Positions 1 to 11,354 of a stretch of 64,000 nt of DNA are shown piece by piece. The notes under the pieces were generated by a model. The model was not told the DNA's origin. It ran no database searches and was given only the letters and a program-made list of their open reading frames with translations. The position numbers were made by a program, and so were the translations under genes. The stretch is from the NCBI RefSeq assembly GCF_905475395.1, contig NC_058338.1, positions 8,136,935 through 8,200,934 of the forward strand, in the 5' to 3' direction. This DNA comes from Chrysoperla carnea (lineage: Eukaryota > Arthropoda > Insecta > Neuroptera > Chrysopidae). Numbering within the stretch: position 1 is the first letter of the stretch; every line of letters starts with the position of its first letter.

Positions 1-2631
1 TACGTCTACATAAAATTCTATTAGCTTTAGGAGCTTGATCTATAGAGTAATAAACGTCTTCAAAAACGAAGCATTTGATTTTCTTTGATTTCAATTTGAT
101 TTTCTGAGTCCCACAAATTTTTCCAAGAAAGTCATCACGATTTTCGTTCATGCTTACAAACTACTCAAAATGAATAAACTGTTGAATTTTGAATATCGAA
201 TAGATCTCTGCTTCGAGTTTCTAGAATCTCGATCTCTGCGTAGGAGGCCACAAAATCCTAGCTAGATTTTTCTAAGACAGTGTATAATGTTAAAAAAAAT
301 ATGCTTACGGTATTTTCGTTCGAAAAATCATTTTGATCTCGCTTACCTGAAAAAAAAAACGAAAATTTTTAGTTTTTATTAAACAATTTCTTAAATTATT
401 TATTTTTTATTCAAAATTATTTTCACTTAATTACTTTAAGATAAATTATCTATGGCATAGAATCTTAATTGTAATGAAATTGCAACAATTGAAATCAACA
501 ACTGTATAAAATTGCAATTTTAAATAATAAGTAGGTATTTCAAAAATAATTACCTATTACTAATAAATAATATGCTTAACATAAACTTCAATTAGAAATC
601 TATTTTCATTAGACCTCGTTGACCGAGAAAAACAAACTTGTTGCATTAAAACAACATTTTACTATTTTATAGTACAATAAAATTAAACATCTATCAAGAA
701 AAAAGTGTTGCTATTTGAAATTACGAACTATTGTTTATTAATTTGTAACTGCGATTTTTTTTTTCAAATAAATTTTTTCTGTATTTATTGTGAATTATAA
801 ATTTTTAAAATAGAATGCTTTTTTGAGAAAATGATAAAGTTATACTATTTGTATATAAAATTGACTATAGAAAATTTACATAAGGATTCGCTCGTGCTTG
901 AATGAGCAAAAAAAATGCACGGTTCTAAAATTGGCATATCTCTGTGAATTTTGAAGCTATAAAATCGAATTAAAAACGAAAATGTTTGTAATTTGCAAGA
1001 AGCTGCTTATTTTATACTCCCAAAAAAAGGAATATAAGTAATCACTCCCCGAGAAGTCAAATTTTCGGTAGGAAATTGTTAAATTCAAATATGCAACTGT
1101 GCCAAATATAAAAAAAAGGACTTTTTTCATTAAAATCATGATTTATTAAATAATTTTATTGTACTATTTTATTCTAAATACAAAATACTGGTTTTAATTA
1201 CAATTGCATTGCTTATAATTGGATTTAATTGAAATAGTCTCACGTATTTTAGTATGAGAGCTAATTGTAGTAAGCGTTCAACTACATATTAAAATGTTTT
1301 GTACTCTAAGAACTATTTCTACAGGCTTGAAGTGATCCAAGCTCCAAAAGGAATAAACTTATTCCATAAAAAAGAAAATTATTTGAAATTAAAATGGAAA
1401 TTCCCAGAAATTGAAAGGAAAATTCCCAGAAACAGGATGCCAAAAATATTTCCTTGCCATTTTAGAAGGATTAAGACTATACGTATGCAAAACCTTTTTT
1501 CTTATTATTTTGCGAAAAGTTATTCTTTATAAAAATCTCTGCTTTCGAAAATATTAACATTCAGAAATTGACTCTTGACATGTAATGTACAGAGTGTCCA
1601 TCATAATTGAAAATTTTGATAGGGCTGTTAAAGGTCGTTTAGGAATATAGACCATTTTGAACAGATAATAAGGGATAAACTGTTCAAGAAATCATTCCCG
1701 ATTTTGTAAAAGAATAATTACATGTATGGAACATGAAGATGGATCCGTTGAGGCAAAAACGAACTGACAATTTGTTTTAATGAAAATCTACTCAGCCGTT
1801 CGCAGAGCGTCGCGTTAGCCGTTCGCTAAACATGGCTAAGAATACCCGATCAAATGGTTTTCAATTAAATTACGAAACAAACACTCTCGATTAAATTACA
1901 TTTCAAAAACAATAACCCGCTCTTTTTATTCGGGGGCTAAAATGATATCTTTCGAAAACTTTCGAAAATATTAAATAATTCTAAAAAAGATGTACAAAGT
2001 TAAAGAAAATCGTAAACTAATACTAGGGAAATATAAATTTTTTCTTAGAAAGATCATTTCCATCTAATCTCCCGCATGCAATATTATAGACAGACATACG
2101 GGCAGATATTGCGTGGTAATAATTTCATTGTTTAATTTATATTTAAATCATAGTTTATCCTTGAAAATTAAATGTTTAATGTCGATTTTTAATAAATTAG
2201 TTTCAGAAAAGAGTGTCTTGATGTTACACTGATTCGATATGTCAGAAAATTTACTAATAAATTGTTTTGTTAAAAATATACATACGAATGTCTTTGTAAT
2301 GTTAGTGAGATAAAAAATCCGGTTTCTATCAATTTAAAAATGTTGTAAACTTGAATTTGTTGTAATTTTAAATTTCCATTTTGATTAATAAAAACAAAGA
2401 AAATACGTTTAAATTTCATTTGTAAAAGTGTTAGCAAAGAGAAAATACAAACTTACTTAAAAATTCAATTTGCGCGATAAAGTATGTCTGAAGTTGATCG
2501 AATTCATAATGGTTCTTATAAATCATACCTGTACGTAACTACTTAGGTACTGATATTAGTTTAATGTATCTGTTTGGAAGTATCTAATAATTAACTAAAA
2601 TATTGGTCTTTTGCCGATTCCAAAGTTAAGC
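1..2631. other. AT-rich intergenic DNA, no gene seen
   Basis: I find no supported gene, RNA or intact mobile element here. Open frames at 957-1139 (-) and 1299-1532 (+) are short, low-complexity and match nothing I recognise. The stretch around 540-680 carries the phrase CGTTGACCGAGAAAAAC, which recurs at about 6808-6824 in a similar AT-rich setting, so this is probably an old dispersed repeat. Confidence 0.6.
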
Positions 2632-3084
2632 AAGTGAAAACAAACAATTAACTGAGATAATTGTTGAAATACCATGCATAGACAGATTGATTACTCTATC
2701 ACATTACAAACAAAAGTTGGTTATTTTTTTATAAGGAATATTTTTATATTTAAACTTTTGTTCTATCTCTAACGGTTGACAAGATGGGTCCTACTTGACC
2801 CATCAGAGATAGAACAATGGACCCAAGACCCCATTGACCTATGTTGCTCATTTACGAACTGGATCTCACTTTTTACGTCCTGAGTACGCTGTAAAAATTT
2901 CTGCTTGATATCTTTTTTTGTTTATGAGATATCGTGTTGACAGACAACCGAAAGTGGACTAATTAGGTGATTTTATAAACACCTATACCAAAATTTTGTT
3001 CATAGCATTAATATTTTTAAGCGTTACAAACTTGGAACTAAACTTTGTATACCTTGTATATTACATACATGCATGGTATAAAAA
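2632..3084 (+). repeat. R1 dispersed repeat, copy upstream of the first SDR gene
   Basis: This is a nearly full copy of the most abundant repeat in the window. It begins with the AACAATT-ACTGAG-TAATTGTTGAAATACC block, carries the internal 'CTCTAACGGTT-ACAAGATGGGTCCTA' core, then a GACAGAC-rich stretch and 'AATATTTTTAAGCGTTACAAAC', and ends in '…ATGCATGGTATAAAAA'. The same order of blocks recurs at about 28978, 48940 (-), 52559 (-) and 57238. I see no long terminal inverted repeats and no coding capacity. Its class is not settled; it is a non-autonomous element of unknown type. It ends about 110 bp before the TATA box of the next gene. Confidence 0.75.
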
Positions 3085-3192
3085 TAGGGAATTAAAAAGA
3101 TGCTGGTTGTTTTTCACCGTACCCATTAAATAATTATAGGTAAATGATAAACAAATGATGAAAACATTATAAATATTTCTTATATGGTGATT

Positions 3193-3227
3193 TATAAATA
3201 GAGTTATTTACCATATTACCTATCATT
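3193..3227 (+). promoter_or_regulatory. Core promoter of the first SDR gene: TATA box plus initiator
   Basis: TATAAATA lies at 3193-3200 and an arthropod-type initiator, TCATT, at 3223-3227. The presumed +1 A is at 3225, which is 32 bp from the first T of the TATA box. This would give a 5' leader of about 26 nt before the ATG at 3251. The paralogous gene has the same arrangement with identical spacing, which makes a chance match unlikely. Confidence 0.7.
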
Positions 3228-3250
3228 TTTATGATTGACATCTGTAAAAA

Positions 3251-5831
3251 ATGCAACCAATAGCTGGTCAAGTTGCTTTAGTTACTGGTGCAAGTTCTGG
3301 AATTGGTGCAGCGCTTGTGAAACTGTTAGTGAAAAATGGGATGAAAGTAAGTGAAAATATATTATTTTTTTATATAAAAGGAACATTTTTTGTTTAATCT
3401 TTTGTTTTATTTCTTACGAATTCGAAAATGAATCGCGTATACCCATTACCCAACAAGCCAATTTTACTCGATAAAAATTAAAGCCATTTTTTTTGCTAGA
3501 ACACTTTATAGAACAATTCTGCATCCTTTAATTTTTGAATTATTTTGTTTAGCGACCGAGATACAGTCAGGCTAGTTGATTTTATGAACACCTAACTAAA
3601 TTTAATTAACCCTTCCTATATTAAAGAAGCGTGGTTAAAATATGTAAATATTTTTCTGAATTTTTTTAAAAAAATTGAAAAGTTAAAATTAGTATATCAG
3701 TTTTTTCATCAGGGAATGATTTCCACACCTAATGAAGGTCAAATCACATACTGCGCGTTTATAATAATTTATTATGTTGATAATGTCTTTAGGACATTCC
3801 TCGGGAAGTCAAAAAAAAAACAGAACAAGGATGTCAAAGGACAAAAAAATCACGATTCTTAAGATTTTCTTTGAATCCTTTATAAATAGGTAAATTTTTT
3901 TATATCCTTTACGGAGTTAAATTTATAGATTTGTGCTGTTAAAGTTTGCGTTTTTAACATTTAAATCCTTGCTTGAAGTATTTTTAAAGGTATGTTTTAT
4001 TATGTAACAAGGCAAATTTTCTTAAGATTAATTTGGAAAACTAATAATCATTAGCGAAAAACAAGACAAATATTTTCCTATAAAGAAAATTAAAACAAGC
4101 GGTGCTCGTTTTTCCATAAAACACATTAAAATTGATGAAATGAATGGCATTTGTGTGTTAAGTCATTTTCTCTAAATCTTTAAGCATCAATATTTCAAAT
4201 ACCATGGTATATATGGGAAAATTTTACTCTTAATTTTTGTCTAATTTGCCTTTTTTAAAGTCCTAACAGAATCCGCCTCAAAAATTTGAAAGTGAAGTCT
4301 CAAACAATTGCATACTTAATAATTTCATCACTTAGCGAGGAACGTCCTTAAGAAACGATCGTTTAAACAATTATTTAACTAAATTAAAAGTAGACGCTAC
4401 TCTTGAACGTGAATTTAGCTTAATTATTTTTTAATTATGATTAATCAATTAAGTAAATCGATTTATTTCAAATTTCGGCGCAAATAAAAATTTGCTGAAA
4501 TGAGAGGTACACAAAAATTTGCTGAGATGGGAGGTACCTAGGTGGGTGTGTGCATAAAGGTTAAACAAAAAACTGCCTATTTATCATGTTATAATTTATG
4601 ATGTTAAAATTTAAATACACATTACAGGTTGTTGGGGTAGCAAGGCGGAAAGACCGCTTACTAGCGTTATCGAATGAATTAAAAAATGAATCAGGAGAAT
4701 TTCATTATCTTCAAGTAGATATGACCAAGGAAGATGATATTAAAAAAGTGTTCGAATTTATTCAAGACAAATTTTCAGTATTACATGCCCTCGTAAACAA
4801 TGCTGGTGTAGTTCGACTTGATTCCACTTTAAAAGGTAAAATATTAAATAAGAATTACTGACTAGTGATTTAACTTGTGTTCCTTTATCTCCTGTGGGAG
4901 TATGGGACATTCAGAAGAGCTCTCCACCCGCCTTCAAAGCTTTTTAAAGCTTATCGTGCTTATTTTATGAAGTATTTAGGTAGCATTGAGAATTCAGAGT
5001 ATTGCTAAAATTTTTCCAGATGGTAGTACAGAAAGTTGGCGACAAGTTTTAGATACAAATGTGATAGGTGTTTCAATTGCAACACGTGAAGCTGTGCGCT
5101 TAATGAGGAAAACTAATGCTGATGGTTACATAATACATATAAACAGTGTATTGGGTCTTGGATGTCCGTTGCCTGTTGGAAAATATGCTAATATGTACAT
5201 AGCTTCAAAACATGCTGTAACGGCTATGACAGAAACGTTACGACAAGAATTATTAGATGAAAATCTAAAAATTAGAGTATCGGTAAGTAATCAAATCACA
5301 TTTAGTTTCAAAAATTTATAGGTCAATTACAATTAGTTTTAAAAGAGATAAAAAACGGCTATGACATTTGGTATTAAATAAAAACTATAGGTTGTAAAGT
5401 TTCATTAAAATCTATTCAGTAGTTTTGGTGTGAAAGCGTAAGAAACAAGCAAACAAACAAACAAGCACATTCTATTTTTAGCTTAAACGAAGAATATACT
5501 AACAATTTTGCTAAAACAATACATGCTCTTCCCGTAATAATTCGAATTCCTTTTTTTTTAGAGTATATGCCCTGGTGTAGTTGAAACAGAGATGATACAA
5601 AGTGTTAAAGGCACACCGATGGAAAAAGCATTATCAGCAAATGCACCAAGTTTAAAAGCGATCGATGTGGCTGAAACTGTTTTGTTTTTATTAACCAGAC
5701 CATCTAATGTAGAGGTAAACAAAAAGTGGAAAATAGGCATTAAAATATCAATATTCTATAATTTCTGATGTTTTTTCTATTTTTTCTAGATTACACAATT
5801 AACCATTAAACCAAAAGGAGAACTAATTTAA
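3251..5831 (+). CDS. Short-chain dehydrogenase/reductase, farnesol dehydrogenase (DHRS11)-like, copy 1
   Basis: Five exons: 3251-3346, 4628-4835, 5020-5282, 5562-5714 and 5790-5831. All introns are GT-AG, phases 0, 1, 0, 0. The spliced product is 253 residues, the usual length for the family. Seen in the sequence: cofactor motif TGASSGIG at residues 12-19; VARR at 36-39, whose arginines fit NADP(H) preference; VDMT with Asp63; NNAG at 89-92; and the tetrad Asn115, Ser144, Tyr161, Lys165 (YIASK). CPG at 192-194 follows the active site. No signal peptide or membrane segment is visible, so a soluble cytosolic enzyme is expected. Known of the family: insect members oxidise farnesol or reduce related carbonyls with NADP(H), some in juvenile hormone synthesis. 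The exact substrate is inference. The start fits: ATG preceded by AAAA, just downstream of a TATA/initiator pair. The copy at 8272-10020 has identical exon lengths and about 68% identity. I see no AATAAA close after the stop. Confidence 0.93.
3553..3665 (+). repeat. Decayed R1 fragment inside intron 1
   Basis: The stretch 'AGTTGATTTTATGAACACCT' followed by a degenerate '…AAATATTTTT' block matches the 3' third of R1. Intron 1 here is 1281 bp, against 227 bp in the paralogue, so inserted repeats may explain the difference. The rest of the intron (3666-4627) shows nothing recognisable. Confidence 0.4.
5350..5482 (-). mobile_element. Helitron 5' end fragment in intron 3
   Basis: On the minus strand this reads as the AAACAAACAAAC-type run and 'GCTTTCACACC' block that begins the Helitrons at 23796 and 54982. 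The first bases have decayed. It lies inside intron 3 of the first SDR gene (5283-5561), away from both splice sites. Confidence 0.5.
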
Positions 5832-6079
5832 GAATTTATGTTTTTGATAACGTGATTTTAGATATGGTACTTTGACTTGTCCAGTAAAATTTAAAAAGTA
5901 GTTTAGAATTTAAAAAAAAAAAAATAAGTAAAAAAATATGTTTTTTTTTTTATTGTCATCATCTCCAAAAAATTATATTTTGTGTTGATATCAAAGAATG
6001 CTTCAAAATTTTTTCCTATCTTAGTAAGAAACGCATTATGATGTCTTCATGCGTCTCTGAGATATACCATATGGGAAAT

Positions 6080-6612
6080 TTTGATAAAGCAAGAATGTAA
6101 TCCTACTAAATTTGGGTCAAACTTTTCAAATTTGTGATCAAAAGTAACCTCGCTCAAATAGATTTCAAGAATGTGGAGTCTTGGTCTCGGAATTAAGCAC
6201 AAAAGTAATAGCTAGCGAAAAATTGACATCACAGCTGAAAAGAATGACGCCAAGTTAGTGGATTTCAAAAAAAATCCAATAAGATTGGATCACGTTTGCC
6301 TGTGTTATCGAAAAAATCGAATTTTTTAACTTGATGACGTCACCAGAATCCAAAAAATTTAATTTTGCTATATCATATCCAAATTTTATCCAATTTTGAT
6401 AAATCAAGTATGTAATCCTACTAAATTTGGGTCATTCTTTTCAAATTTGTGATCAAAATTAACCTATCTCAAATAGGTTTTAAGAACGGGTAGTTCTGGT
6501 ACCGGAATTCAGCACAAAAGTGATGGCTATCGGAAAATTGACATCACAGCTGAAAAAATGACCTAAAGCAGGTTACAAAAAAAAAAAATTCTAATAAAAT
6601 TGGATGAAATTT
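6080..6612 (-). repeat. Sat2 tandem repeat, two units of about 316 bp
   Basis: The phrase TGTAATCCTACTAAATTTGG occurs at about 6095 and again at about 6410. The following blocks (…TTTGTGATCAAAA…, 'GACATCACAGCTGAAAA', 'TTTGCCTGTGTT') repeat in the same order. The same family lies in the other orientation at 19331-19860 and 21975-22400, where I measured periods of 316 and 314 bp. Units contain TGACGTCA at about 6335. Confidence 0.7.
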
Positions 6613-8221
6613 GCCTGTGTTGGAAAAAATACTCAATCCCTTTTGAAATGATAGCAATTAGAAACACCTGTTATTTAAATGAAATGTTTTAATATTACCT
6701 ACTCAATTTACAAGTATATAATTACACAATTATTAATGTGTTGTTACAAATTGGAAAATAAATGAAATCGTTTAGGTAATATTAAAAACTATTAAGAATT
6801 TTATTTCTTCGTTGACCGAGAAAAACTTGTTTCATGAATAAATTATTATTATTTTTAAATAAAATTCTAAAAGTTTTACTTAATTACTTTGATGAGATTG
6901 GATTTAAATGTAATCTTTCAATCGGCTATCTTTCTTTACAAATTTCTTATCGAAACAACGTTTGAAGCCCCCTCAGTTTTAAAAACATATCTTTTCGCTT
7001 CATATGAGTATTTTATTTGATTGTTGGAACTTTTACGTTCTAGTAGTATTCTCTTAACAAATAGTTTCTCTCTTAACTAAGAATTTTCTAACGGATATAT
7101 TTTTGAAATAGTTGACAAAATGAATAATTTTTGCCAGATGCGTTCCAGCTAATTTTACTTCACAATTTACACACAATATAGAGATCATTTTAACCTATAC
7201 CATAGGGATCATTTAACCCTAAATGACATATTTTAATGCATCTCTTAACTAATCTTGATGAGTAAAACAAGAATAAGGCGAAAGCTTACACAAAAAAAGA
7301 AATTGTATTATGAAATTTGTCTTGCCATAGATCAGAAGCAGTAAAATTGATATGTTTGCTAAGGAACATCAAATAAATTTTACTAAAGAAGATTTAGGCT
7401 AGGTCTCATCATAAGTGTATTTATACGAATTCATTTATGAAGGCGTAGTGTATACTGCGCTTTATAATTCCTTTTAAAAAATAGAAAATTCTCAGTCCTC
7501 AAGAATTCTTATAATATGATTCTTTTCGAAATTCTTACAAGAAATTTTTATAAGAAATATACACTGCGTGTCTTCGTAAGAAATTATTGTCTTTGCGCAA
7601 AGTAATACCTGTATTTATTTTAAATACAGAGAATCCAGTTTCTAAGAATAATAAACTTTGATTACAACTTTATTTCAATTTATATATAATAGGTATTATT
7701 AGGTTAAACATAGAAAAAAGTTATTGATTTCATTCATGAAAAATAAGATTTCGACTATTAAATGAATTAATATTAGGGAGAGCCTGAAAAGAAATGGTAA
7801 GGGTTCGTTTGGTTAAATTAATATTACAGTCATTTAAAAATTATATTTACCAAACCTCTCAACAAAGCAAACTAATCGAAAATAGTGTTAAAAAAATTGT
7901 AGATAAATAATAATAATTTAATTATCTATAAAAGTTTCCAATTGCAAAGTTCTCGGAATATTTATATTTTGGTTTTTGTTTGTCCAGAAATACTCAAATC
8001 TTTAAAATAAGAAGTCCCATGAAAATAGAATATAAATCAAAGTAACGAAGAAAATGGAGTTGTAAAAAAAAAATTCGAAAATATAGTTTGTAGTTAAGGG
8101 TGCTCAATTATTGTTAACGTACTCATAAAATATTTTTAATAAATAATAATAACAAATTAATAATTTAAAAACTTTTGGTATTATTAAAAACATAATTTGT
8201 TTCTAATATGAGAATAAAATT
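6613..8221. other. Spacer between the two SDR genes, no gene seen
   Basis: AT-rich sequence without a supported gene. It contains an imperfect inverted repeat (GAAGGCGTAGTGTAT near 7440 against ATACACTGCGTGTCTTC near 7570) and the CGTTGACCGAGAAAAAC phrase at about 6808, which is shared with about 618-634. Nothing else stands out. Confidence 0.55.
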
Positions 8222-8257
8222 TATAAAAAGAGTCATTGCTTAGCATTATTCTCATTT
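8222..8257 (+). promoter_or_regulatory. Core promoter of the second SDR gene: TATA box plus initiator
   Basis: TATAAAA lies at 8222-8228 and the initiator TCATTT at 8252-8257, with +1 A at 8254, again 32 bp from the TATA start. The leader would be about 18 nt. TATAAA-AGAGT is shared with the promoter at 3193, so the core promoter was duplicated with the gene and kept. Confidence 0.7.
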
Positions 8258-8271
8258 GTTGTTGTTATACA

Positions 8272-10020
8272 ATGCAGGAAGTTATTGGTAAAGTTGCGCT
8301 AGTTACAGGTGCCAGCTCTGGAGTAGGAGCAGCAATTGTCAGATTACTCGTGAAACACGGAATGACGGTAAGTCCAAAAGTAAAAATATTTCCTAAATAT
8401 GTTAAAAATTAAAAAAAAAATCAATTGTAAAACATTGCTACAATGGAATTTTAAAGCTAAGATATCAGCGCTTCAAGAACACTCTCAACTAAAATACCTT
8501 TCAAAAAATCTTTCACTACATTTCGAAAGCTATGCCAAATGTCGAAAAAGATTTTCCCAATATAAAAAAATGTGTATACCTCAATTTTTTTCAGGTAATT
8601 GGAGTAGCACGGCGTCTCGACCGCTTAGAAAACTTATCCACTGAATTGAAGAATGAGTCAGGACAGTTTCATTATCGTCAAGTAGATATGACAAAAGAAG
8701 AGGATATACAGGCTGCATTCAAATTTATTAAAGATAAATTTTCAGTTATGCATGTCCTTGTAAACAATGCTGGTGTTCTTCGATTTGATACTAGTCTTAA
8801 AGGTATGAAAACAGATTCCTTGTGGAAAATAGCTTTAGTCAAACATCGGAAAATTTTCGTTGCTAAACTTGATTTTGAGAAGGTCTTGAGGCTAGATCTA
8901 ACAAGGTAGAAGGTGTCATTTGAAATTTTAAAGTTGGGGTGGCTAGGAACGTAGGAGTGTAACTTAAAATTCTCAAGGTACCATTTTTGAACTTAAAAAA
9001 GTACCATTTTTGAACGTCAAGAGTTATTAAGAGTAGATATCTTTGAATGATCAAACTGTATACATTCATACATGTACAAATTTTGCAGATGGATCTACAG
9101 AAAGTTGGCGTCATCAACTGGATGTTAATGTGACAGGAGTAGCAATTGCATCACGTGAAGCTGTACGCTTAATGAAAGCAACTAATACGGATGGTTTTAT
9201 AATTAATATCAACAGTATTACAGGGCTTCATGTAGCAGTTCCATTTGGAAAATATGCAAACATTTATCCCGCTACAAAGCACGCTGTAACTGCTATGACA
9301 GAAGCATTACGTCAAGAATTATTCAACGAAAATGTTAAAATTAGAGTATCGGTGAGTTTCTATCTATTACAACTTACCTATTTTTATAAAAATTTTGTTA
9401 CTACAATCAATAATTCTGATAGAAACTATGAGCTAAGCTTGTAAATAAAACAAATGTTTACAAATGACTTGGTAAAAGTGATAAGGGCTGACTGACCAGT
9501 CCTGTTCTAACATTTAACTGACTGACAGTCGCTACTGTTACTTATATGCAATATACAATCTATATAACAATTTCCAACTTTAATACATTCATTTAAATAT
9601 CACGGAAATTCTGACCCTTGTTCTATCGTTCGCTTGACTGACCGCAGTATGTGTGTGTACACAACTACTATAACCAATCTTCAAATGATCAGCTTTAGTT
9701 AACTCAACGAATTTTTTTTCGCTCTCTCATTATTATTCTAAATATTTTATTATTTTAGAGTATATGCCCTGGTGTGATTGCTACAGATATGTTTGCGGGT
9801 GCAATAGGCACACCTTTGGAAAAAGAGTTTGCAACAGATGCACCAATGCTGCTACCGGAAGAGGTAGCTGACACTGTTTTGTTTTTATTAACACGACCCA
9901 TTAATGTTGAGGTAAAAATTAAAGATAATGTCAATAGAAATCCATATGAAAAGTCATGAAATTGCTTTTTTTTAATAGGTCACTCAAATCATTATAAAGC
10001 CTAGAGGAGAACAGGCATAG
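8272..10020 (+). CDS. Short-chain dehydrogenase/reductase, farnesol dehydrogenase (DHRS11)-like, copy 2
   Basis: Five exons: 8272-8367, 8595-8802, 9089-9351, 9759-9911 and 9979-10020. All have GT-AG borders and the lengths and phases equal those of the upstream paralogue; the product is 253 residues. Cofactor motif TGASSGVG at 12-19, VARR at 36-39, NNAG at 89-92, and tetrad Asn115, Ser144, Tyr161, Lys165 in YPATK, closer to the common YPASK form than YIASK of copy 1. By hand count 173 of 253 residues match copy 1. Differences concentrate in exon 4 (about 30 of 51 identical) and at 145-155, the regions that line the substrate pocket in this fold. I infer that cofactor use is shared and substrate range may differ. 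Introns are shorter than in copy 1 (intron 1 is 227 bp). ATG lies 18 nt after the presumed initiator. Confidence 0.94.
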
Positions 10021-10179
10021 ACTGTCTGGAATTATTCGATATTGATTTGATCACAATGTTTAGTAAATACAAAGCGGATTAAACGCACTACGTAGTAACT
10101 AAGACGTAGTCTGAATGCGGTTTGAAAACGCTCAATAGAGTATTTTTTTTGGTAGTAAATCAACCTTAGTAAAAATTTA

Positions 10180-10185
10180 AATAAA
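10180..10185 (+). terminator. Candidate polyadenylation signal AATAAA of the second SDR gene
   Basis: AATAAA lies about 160 bp after the stop codon at 10020. In AT-rich DNA this hexamer is frequent by chance, so the assignment is tentative. Confidence 0.4.
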
Positions 10186-11135
10186 CTGTTTAAGCAAACT
10201 GTGACATGTATTTTTCTTTTTCTGTAAATAACCTGTACCAACTTTATGGAAAATGAAGAGAAGTGAAGGCTATAATGCGGTAGTCTTTGTCTTTGTCTAG
10301 TTGAAATTTTCCAGCGAAGCGGATGTGTAACTGCCAGTATGCCATAAGATCATGTGTCATACGATAATATAATCTTTAATTCTTTAAAATACTCGAAACG
10401 TTTGACTTTAAATTGGGGGAGGTTAGGTGGATTTAATCTCACACTAGAACACGTCTGTCTGGGCTATTGAAATAGTCAAACAGTCAAGAATCTAATGTGT
10501 AAAGATTCAAGAAGTGAAATTAGTAAATTTTCAGCATTTCAAATGCATGTCTGATATATTCTCGATTTGTTAAATTATTGAACCGATATGAATATTTTGC
10601 ACTGTAAAAATTCTCTACTTTTGTGTCATGTACCTACATAAGTAGAAGAATTCGATCAAAAATCCAAGAATCCTCCATTATTAGATAAGAGAAAATGACA
10701 TTCTGTGAAACTTTTTCTAACCCACCCAAAAATGTTCTTCGGATTATTATGGTCACATATATCACATAAATTTATAGTACCCATATGGCTAGGAAAATGG
10801 CTTCCTGTGAAATTTTGTCAAATCGCTCCAAAAATGTTCTTCGGATCGTTTGCAGAATTTTACCGGGCACAAAATTTTTTAAGGAATAGTTTTCGAGCTA
10901 TAGACTATATAACTATAATGTATGTGTAGGTTTGATCGCCCGTAGCTCGAAAACTACTCGATAATTTTCCATTGTTTTTTAATGTTCGATTTCGTGGCTG
11001 GCTCAAGATTACAATTCAGACACTTTTAATAGAAAGCTTTTTGTAAGTAGAAACTTATTTATTAAAATTTCTGATTTCATTTTTGTATGACTTTATGTGT
11101 ACCTTGAGTATGTAACTTGAACATATATTTAACAG
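10186..11135. other. Intergenic DNA with a short direct duplication
   Basis: No gene seen. CTGTGAAACTTTTTCTAA…CCAAAAATGTTCTTCGGAT at about 10703 is repeated about 103 bp further on with some changes. AGTTTTCGAGCTATAG at about 10881 faces CGTAGCTCGAAAACT at about 10941, giving a weak stem. Confidence 0.5.
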
Positions 11136-11333
11136 GTAAGCAGTATTACAAGCGATAGCTGTGTTGTTGAGTGGTACCTTGGGATATTACAGCCAAATGT
11201 AACATGTTCGAGACGGCTACATGGTCGAGGTTATAATAATGAATTTGTTCAAGTAATGTGTTACTACCACGATTTCACCTATAGCGATCTCCTACACCCT
11301 AAGTGGAAATGGTGGCAAATTGAAGCATCTTAA
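11136..11333 (+). CDS. Possible terminal coding exon, identity unknown
   Basis: A 65-codon frame stays open from a good acceptor site (TTTAACAG just before 11136) to TAA at 11331-11333. The in-frame TAA immediately upstream is what an intron end would show. The composition is richer in G and C than the surroundings. The peptide runs from VSSITSDSCVVEWYLG to HPKWKWWQIEAS and is rich in Trp, Tyr and Cys. I do not recognise the family. No upstream exon was found on this strand, and a mariner relic starts 21 bp after the stop. It could be the last exon of a gene, a relic exon, or a chance frame. A B-box-like GTTCGAGAC at about 11207 leaves a decayed tRNA-derived element as an alternative. Confidence 0.3.
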   Translation, partial: VSSITSDSCVVEWYLGILQPNVTCSRRLHGRGYNNEFVQVMCYYHDFTYSDLLHPKWKWWQIEAS

Positions 11334-11354
11334 CCATCTACACCTTCCTATATG

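Noticed and set aside
8863..9117. 84-aa minus-strand frame
   Set aside because: It lies across intron 2 and exon 3 of the second SDR gene on the opposite strand.
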